The translations under genes were made by a program, and so were the position numbers. DNA of 34,741 nt from a candidate division WWE3 bacterium RIFCSPLOWO2_12_FULL_36_10. GTDB lineage: Bacteria; Patescibacteriota; WWE3; UBA101185; UBA10185. A model generated the notes under the pieces. It was given only the letters and a program-made list of their open reading frames with translations. It did no database searches and was not told the origin of the DNA. The DNA lies in the NCBI GenBank assembly GCA_001772985.1, contig MEVN01000034.1, positions 1 to 34,741 of the forward strand. Direction: 5' to 3'. Numbering within the stretch: the stretch's first letter is position 1; every line of letters begins with the position of its first letter. Of this stretch, positions 31,216-34,741 are shown one piece after another.

Positions 31216-31983
31216 GTAATAGTAAGTGTTGCGACTTGCAAAAGTAATTTTGCAAACAAAATTGGCTAATAACGGTGGAGTCCGCCTTAGGCGGATAATA
31301 TCCGTGGGAAGTTCATATAAAAATGAACCCCGTATCGACTGATATTCTAATATGTATTGTATAATATTAGGATGAGATGCAGAGGATTTGATAGAAAAAA
31401 TATCAATAGTAAAATTCTGCATAATACGCCAACGCCTAAGATAACAAAATCCTATTTACTTGGGATTTTGCATGATGCTACAGAGAGAAAATATACTTTT
31501 AGAATTTCTCAAAAGTCTGAAGAATATATTAAATTTCTTTCACGTGGAATAGAAGAACTTGGCTATTCTGCATGGACTTACAGAGAAGGTAAAACAAGAA
31601 ACGTTTATATCGTGGAATTTTCTAAAAGGTTGTTAGAAGATGTAAATCTGGAGAATTTAGAAGATAAAAGAGATTACATTAGAGGATACTTTGACGCGGA
31701 AGGAAGCGTTCCAAAGGACTCGAATAGCAGATATTACGTTTATTTTTCCCAAAAGAATTTGAAGGATTTGAGTATATTACAATCCTACATGTTTGAGTTT
31801 GGGTTAGACTGTGGAAGAATTCATATTCCTAGTCAAAAAGTAGATCCGGATTATTTTAGGTTTTATCTACTTGGTGAATCTAAATATAAATTCGCTTCTA
31901 TAATTGGATCTTTGCATCCAAATAAATGTAACCGCCTTAGGATGAAGATATAGTCAGCACCACTAGTAATAGTGGATTAAGCG
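31216..31983 (+). other. group I self-splicing intron in 16S rRNA
   Basis: The 5' exon end AAGTCGT (31209-31215) pairs with the guide GCGACTT (31231-31237), with the required U-G at the splice site. GTT (31228-31230) can pair with the 3' exon AAC as P10. The intron ends in G (31983). The catalytic core shows R-like ATCGACTGATA (31334-31344) and S-like AAGATATAGTC (31945-31955), whose GACT/AGTC form P7. CCACT/AGTGG before the end is P9. Insertion is after E. coli position about 1498. It carries a LAGLIDADG gene. Confidence 0.9.
31357..31953 (+). CDS. LAGLIDADG homing endonuclease in 16S intron
   Basis: Two LAGLIDADG-type helices are visible in this protein of up to 198 residues: SYLLGILHDATER (residues about 32-44, with the acidic residue) and DYIRGYFDAEGSV (about 107-119). 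Such enzymes cut intron-less alleles and spread the intron; some also help splicing. The start may be 31357 or the ATG at 31372. The latter lies in a 9-bp direct repeat TTAGGATGA (31367-31375) that recurs at 31937-31945 near the stop. The stop codon TAG is part of the intron S element, so coding and catalytic RNA overlap. Confidence 0.88.
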   Translation: MYNIRMRCRGFDRKNINSKILHNTPTPKITKSYLLGILHDATERKYTFRISQKSEEYIKFLSRGIEELGYSAWTYREGKTRNVYIVEFSKRLLEDVNLENLEDKRDYIRGYFDAEGSVPKDSNSRYYVYFSQKNLKDLSILQSYMFEFGLDCGRIHIPSQKVDPDYFRFYLLGESKYKFASIIGSLHPNKCNRLRMKI

Positions 31984-32199
31984 AACAAGGTAGCCGTAGG
32001 GGAATCTGCGGCTGGATCACCTCCTTTCTGGAGAAAAAACGTATTTTGATCTTCGGATCCTTTTCTGATTTAGTCAGCAAAGACCGAATGAAAAAACAAA
32101 TACAACTCATGGGCTATTAAGCTTGTAACCCATGTGAAAGTCTGTACTCTCACGTATAGACAAAGCGAGTTCGAAGTAAGCTACAAACTTCAAATCGAG

Positions 32200-32227
32200 C
32201 ATTCTTTTCGCTTTTTGTTTCTTGAAA
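32200..32227 (+). other. 16S processing stem, trailer strand
   Basis: Partner of the leader strand at 29788-29815. It ends 14 bp before the Nudix start codon, marking the 3' boundary of pre-16S. Between 32028 and 32199 I see only short hairpins and no terminator that I trust. Confidence 0.8.
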
Positions 32228-32241
32228 CTTAGGAAGTAGAG

Positions 32242-32685
32242 ATGAAAAAATCCAATAAGAAAAATAAAATAAATAATGTATGTTTAGCCGTTGTTAAAAA
32301 CAAAGACAACGAAGTTTTAATCATAAAAAGAATAATAGAAGAAGACGCTTCTGGTGGCAGAAAGCTTACTTGGGTATTTCCGGGTGGAATTGCAGACGAT
32401 CATGAAGAAAAATCAGAAGTTGCAGAACTTGAGGCTCTTGAGGAAACCGGATACAAAGTTAAGGCAATTAGAAAAATCTCAGAAAGAGATTATTCTATGC
32501 CGAATGTCCATTTGGCATATTTTGAATGTGAGCTAGTCTCGGAAGATAGAACAGAACTTTTGGATGTAGAGGAAGTAGAACAAGTTCGTTGGGTTCCGAT
32601 TGAATATTTAATGGATTTTTTTACAACTGATGTTGATCCTGTTGTTGCCAAATTTCTTGGCCTAAAAAATTATTTGCCTAAATAG
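32242..32685 (+). CDS. Nudix hydrolase in the 16S-23S spacer
   Basis: This 147-residue protein has a Nudix fold. The box GIADDHEEKSEVAELEALEE-TGY follows G-x5-E-x7-xE-x2-EE-xG, with the usual Arg replaced by Leu but the metal-binding Glu residues kept. The family hydrolyses nucleoside diphosphate derivatives; the substrate here is unknown. AGGAAG lies about 7-12 nt before the ATG. The gene begins 14 bp after the 16S processing stem, so it is likely read from the rRNA promoter, which is highly unusual for a protein gene. Confidence 0.85.
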   Translation: MKKSNKKNKINNVCLAVVKNKDNEVLIIKRIIEEDASGGRKLTWVFPGGIADDHEEKSEVAELEALEETGYKVKAIRKISERDYSMPNVHLAYFECELVSEDRTELLDVEEVEQVRWVPIEYLMDFFTTDVDPVVAKFLGLKNYLPK

Positions 32686-32704
32686 CTTATGTACTTAGAT
32701 AAAT

Positions 32705-32733
32705 TTGACAGAAATACAGAAATTCTGTATTAT
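32705..32733 (+). promoter_or_regulatory. promoter with 19-bp palindromic operator, AbrB-type gene
   Basis: TTGACA (32705-32710), 17 bp, TATTAT (32728-32733). The spacer contains AATACAGAA-A-TTCTGTATT (32713-32731), a perfect inverted repeat overlapping the -10, well placed for autorepression. TATTAT ends 6 bp before the ATG, so the mRNA is predicted leaderless. ATGTACT lies further upstream. Confidence 0.75.
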
Positions 32734-32739
32734 TGAATA

Positions 32740-32957
32740 ATGTTACAATCACCCCAAGATGAAATCATCAAGTTACAGCCTAGAGGTTTGTTGACTATAC
32801 CAAAAAAGTTTCGCAAAAGTTTGGGGCTTGAAGAAAATAGTTTGCTAAGAATACGAAAAGATCGGTGGAGATTAGTTATTGAACCGGTTCGAACTATTTC
32901 CTATTCAGTCAGAAGTTATACAGATAAAGATTTAAGCGATTTTTTTGAATTTGATGA

Positions 32958-32985
<28 letters not shown>
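32740..32985 (+). CDS. AbrB/MazE-type antitoxin or transcription factor
   Basis: This 81-residue protein has the SpoVT/AbrB swapped-hairpin domain: IKLQPRGLLTIPKKFRKSLGLEENSLLRIRK and a tail with YTDKDLSDFFEFDE that normally binds a PIN toxin. It probably represses its own promoter through the palindrome at 32713-32731. The following PIN toxin frame is truncated, so it may be an orphan antitoxin. Confidence 0.85.
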
Positions 32986-33302
<317 letters not shown>

Positions 33303-33313
33303 AGTTTCTGTAA

Positions 33314-33319
33314 AGTATA
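33314..33319 (-). promoter_or_regulatory. -10 box for inverted tRNA-Ile
   Basis: TATACT on the minus strand lies 11 bp before the tRNA 5' end. The -35 region is poor. An independent promoter is needed because the tRNA opposes the rRNA transcript. Confidence 0.4.
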
Positions 33320-33379
33320 CTACCATATTTACTTTTACTTAATAGTACTGTAGTCTCATAGCAACAAAAGGAGGATCGG

Positions 33380-34213
33380 ATGGGAAGGACAATGGATCAC
33401 AAAACAATGGACGTTTTAGTTGGTTCATCCGAGATAGATCTTTTTCAGGCGGGCGGGAAAGGAATGACAAAAGCGGATATTTGTTCCGCGGCGCAGAAGC
33501 GTTTGATCAACGGTCCTAAACTTACCGGTGGTGAGAAGGCGAGATTCTTTAACCTTGTGCTTTCCAAAGCAGGGGCTGTGAAGGTTGCGGGACGTTTTTA
33601 TCATGGGAATTTTATTCCGACAAAACTTACGCCTATCAAGGAAGTTTCTTTGGTAAGAAAAGGTCCGGCTACGGAGGCAGAACGTTTGGCTGCCACGGCC
33701 GTTCAAAAAGAACTTATTTTGCGGACAACCGCCGGGCTATCAATGTCTAGAGCCGAGATGATTGAGATAGCTTGCAAGAGCATGGGTATTAGTCCCGATA
33801 AGTTCCCGCTTGTTCGTTGGTGGACTTTAGCGGCTTTAATCAGTTGCAAAAATAACGGGGATAATACTTATAGGTACTTTTCACTGTCTGAGCGTACTGT
33901 TAATGCCAGAAAAGCTTTGGCAGAACAAAGGCAATTAAGTGAAAGAATGAGAAAGGCCACCGAAAAAGCTGCAAAAAGGGCTAATAAGGAACCGGCTTTG
34001 GCTCATCCCCAAGCTTTCTCTGGTTTGGGAGTTTCTCCTCCGGATTATGTTTTTGAGGCTGAGAAAGGTAAGGAGATGGAGGTCACGGTTGTCGGGGCGA
34101 AGGGTGGCGCTAGTATTACAACCAGAGCCCATAAGGTTATCATTTTCCTTGTTGTTCCAATGTTGGTTGTAGCATGTTTTTTTGGCGCAGTTCTGCCCTA
34201 TCTGCCACATTAG
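33380..34213 (+). CDS. tail-anchored protein with duplicated helical domain, unknown
   Basis: This 277-residue protein has two similar helical units: GMTKADICSAAQKRLINGPKLT... (about 28-75) and SMSRAEMIEIACKSMGISPDKF... (about 120-165). Both end in a Y-F/FYH strand, like winged-helix modules. A basic, Ala/Lys/Glu-rich stretch (about 172-208) looks coiled. A single membrane helix (VIIFLVVPMLVVACFFGAVL) ends the chain, giving a tail anchor. AAAGGAGG lies 7 nt before the ATG, a perfect Shine-Dalgarno site. DNA is more GC-rich than most neighbours. Family not recognised. Confidence 0.7.
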   Translation: MGRTMDHKTMDVLVGSSEIDLFQAGGKGMTKADICSAAQKRLINGPKLTGGEKARFFNLVLSKAGAVKVAGRFYHGNFIPTKLTPIKEVSLVRKGPATEAERLAATAVQKELILRTTAGLSMSRAEMIEIACKSMGISPDKFPLVRWWTLAALISCKNNGDNTYRYFSLSERTVNARKALAEQRQLSERMRKATEKAAKRANKEPALAHPQAFSGLGVSPPDYVFEAEKGKEMEVTVVGAKGGASITTRAHKVIIFLVVPMLVVACFFGAVLPYLPH

Positions 34214-34236
34214 CCGTTTGTTTTCACAAGTTTGCA

Positions 34237-34272
34237 AACCGACAGTTCATCCCACGACCTGTCGGTTTTTTT
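34237..34272 (+). terminator. rho-independent terminator in the rRNA spacer
   Basis: AACCGACAG (34237-34245) pairs with CTGTCGGTT (34259-34267), with a T run to 34272. It ends the transcript of the 33380 gene just before the 23S promoter. Confidence 0.92.
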
Positions 34273-34273
34273 G

Positions 34274-34302
34274 TTGACACAACATTTAGTTAGTGATATG
34301 TT
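34274..34302 (+). promoter_or_regulatory. promoter for tRNA-Ala and 23S rRNA
   Basis: TTGACA (34274-34279), a 17-bp spacer and TATGTT (34297-34302) follow the terminator by 1 bp. A second possible -10, TATAAT, lies at about 34385. It implies transcription of 23S independent of 16S. Confidence 0.75.
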
Positions 34303-34420
34303 ACCCATACGGAATGGGAATAACCTTCATAGAAGCTTAGGCTTCCGAACTCGAAGCTCTGGTTTCCAAATTATTTTAATAATATATAATGTGGCCCAAA
34401 TGGGTAAAGGTGCTCAAAGG

Positions 34421-34496
34421 GGGCCCTTAGCTCAGTTGGTAGAGCGCGGCGTTTGCATCGCTGAGGTCAGGAGTTCGAACCTCCTAGGGTCCACCA
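34421..34496 (+). tRNA. tRNA-Ala(TGC)
   Basis: Acceptor GGGCCCT/AGGGTCC (one G-U), D arm GCTCAGTTGGTAGAGC, anticodon loop TTTGCAT (TGC), T arm CAGGAGTTCGAACCTCCT-like, and an encoded CCA at 34494-34496. It lies 90 bp before 23S as in many rRNA operons. Confidence 0.96.
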
Positions 34497-34531
34497 GAAT
34501 ATTATTAATAAAGCACTTTGAAAACTGAACA

Positions 34532-34571
34532 AGATCGTGCAAAATGTTTGATAGCATTTTGGCATTGATCT
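34532..34571 (+). other. hairpin before 23S, with boxA-like ACTTTGAAAACTGAACA
   Basis: AGATC...TGC-AAAATG (34532-34546) pairs with CATTTT-GCA...GATCT (34555-34571). ACTTTGAAAACTGAACA just upstream resembles spacer sequences common before 23S in Gram-positive bacteria. Confidence 0.5.
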
Positions 34572-34586
34572 AAAAGTCAAATGTAT

Positions 34587-34741
34587 CAAAAAAGAAAATA
34601 ATGTATACGGTGGATGCCTTGGGTCTTTGTGTCGATGAAGGACGTGATAGGCTGCGATAAGCCTCGAGGAGTTGCCAATAAGCGTTAATACTCGGGGATG
34701 TCCGAATGGGGAAACCCACTTAGATAAAATCTATGTACTGA
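34587..34741 (+). rRNA. rrl: 23S rRNA, 5' part (cut by window end)
   Basis: TATACGGTGGATGCCTTGG, GATGAAGGACGTGATAGG, CTGCGATAAGCCTCG and CCGAATGGGGAAACCCA match the 5' domain of 23S. The 5' end is estimated 17 nt before TATACGG. Confidence 0.95.

Noticed and set aside
31174..31422. 82-codon minus-strand frame over the intron 5' part
   Set aside because: It overlaps catalytic intron elements and the 16S exon and has no protein features.

Overview
The window is an AT-rich, tightly packed chromosomal segment. Its short and overlapping genes, a 16S rRNA gene with shortened variable regions and a self-splicing intron, and the gene set (archaeal-type DNA ligase, split transketolase, VKOR/DsbA pair) suggest a Candidate Phyla Radiation (Patescibacteria) bacterium. 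I cannot fix the phylum by eye; Katanobacteria (WWE3) or Microgenomates-like groups are plausible.

Layout. 1-2100 (+): the end of a stand-alone 5'-3' exonuclease, an operon of three tiny related proteins (FVW family), and endonuclease III. 8529-2105 (-): a sugar-phosphate operon with transketolase in two halves separated by a membrane protein, a small membrane protein, a PfkB kinase, a class II aldolase, a 2-hydroxyacid dehydrogenase and a DsbA-like protein. 8585-9074 (+): a GC-rich structured transcript with a consensus promoter and terminator that also holds a 32-codon frame. 14654-9073 (-): DNA ligase, small membrane proteins, Lgt, VKOR, RpiB, Rpe and a LOG-family protein. Together with the first operon this covers much of the non-oxidative pentose phosphate pathway. 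15028-24125: nucleotidyltransferase, SleB-like hydrolase, membrane protein, dead Fic-wHTH regulator, RecF, MutM, glycosyltransferase, Ca2+/cation antiporter, HEPN protein and MnmA. 26470-24128 (-): a secreted BNR-repeat/M23 protein. 26579-27651 (+): three tandem receiver-like proteins. 27972-29366 (+): an aminopropyltransferase (BpsA-like)/SpeD fusion.

29693-34741 is an unusual rRNA locus. The 16S gene is split by a group I intron carrying a LAGLIDADG gene. The spacer to 23S is about 2.5 kb and holds a Nudix hydrolase, an AbrB-type antitoxin with a truncated PIN toxin, an inverted tRNA-Ile and a tail-anchored protein. A terminator and then a fresh promoter precede tRNA-Ala and 23S, so 16S and 23S are probably separate transcription units.

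Two initiation styles coexist. Many genes have a TATAAT-like box only 6-7 nt before ATG and no Shine-Dalgarno sequence, which predicts leaderless mRNAs. A few cassettes (650-1367, 8738, 26579-27651, 33380) have strong Shine-Dalgarno sites and classic terminators. The observations I rate highest are the BpsA-SpeD fusion, the intron-bearing and uncoupled rRNA locus, the unassigned 455-nt structured RNA, the FVW protein triplet and the receiver-like triplet.
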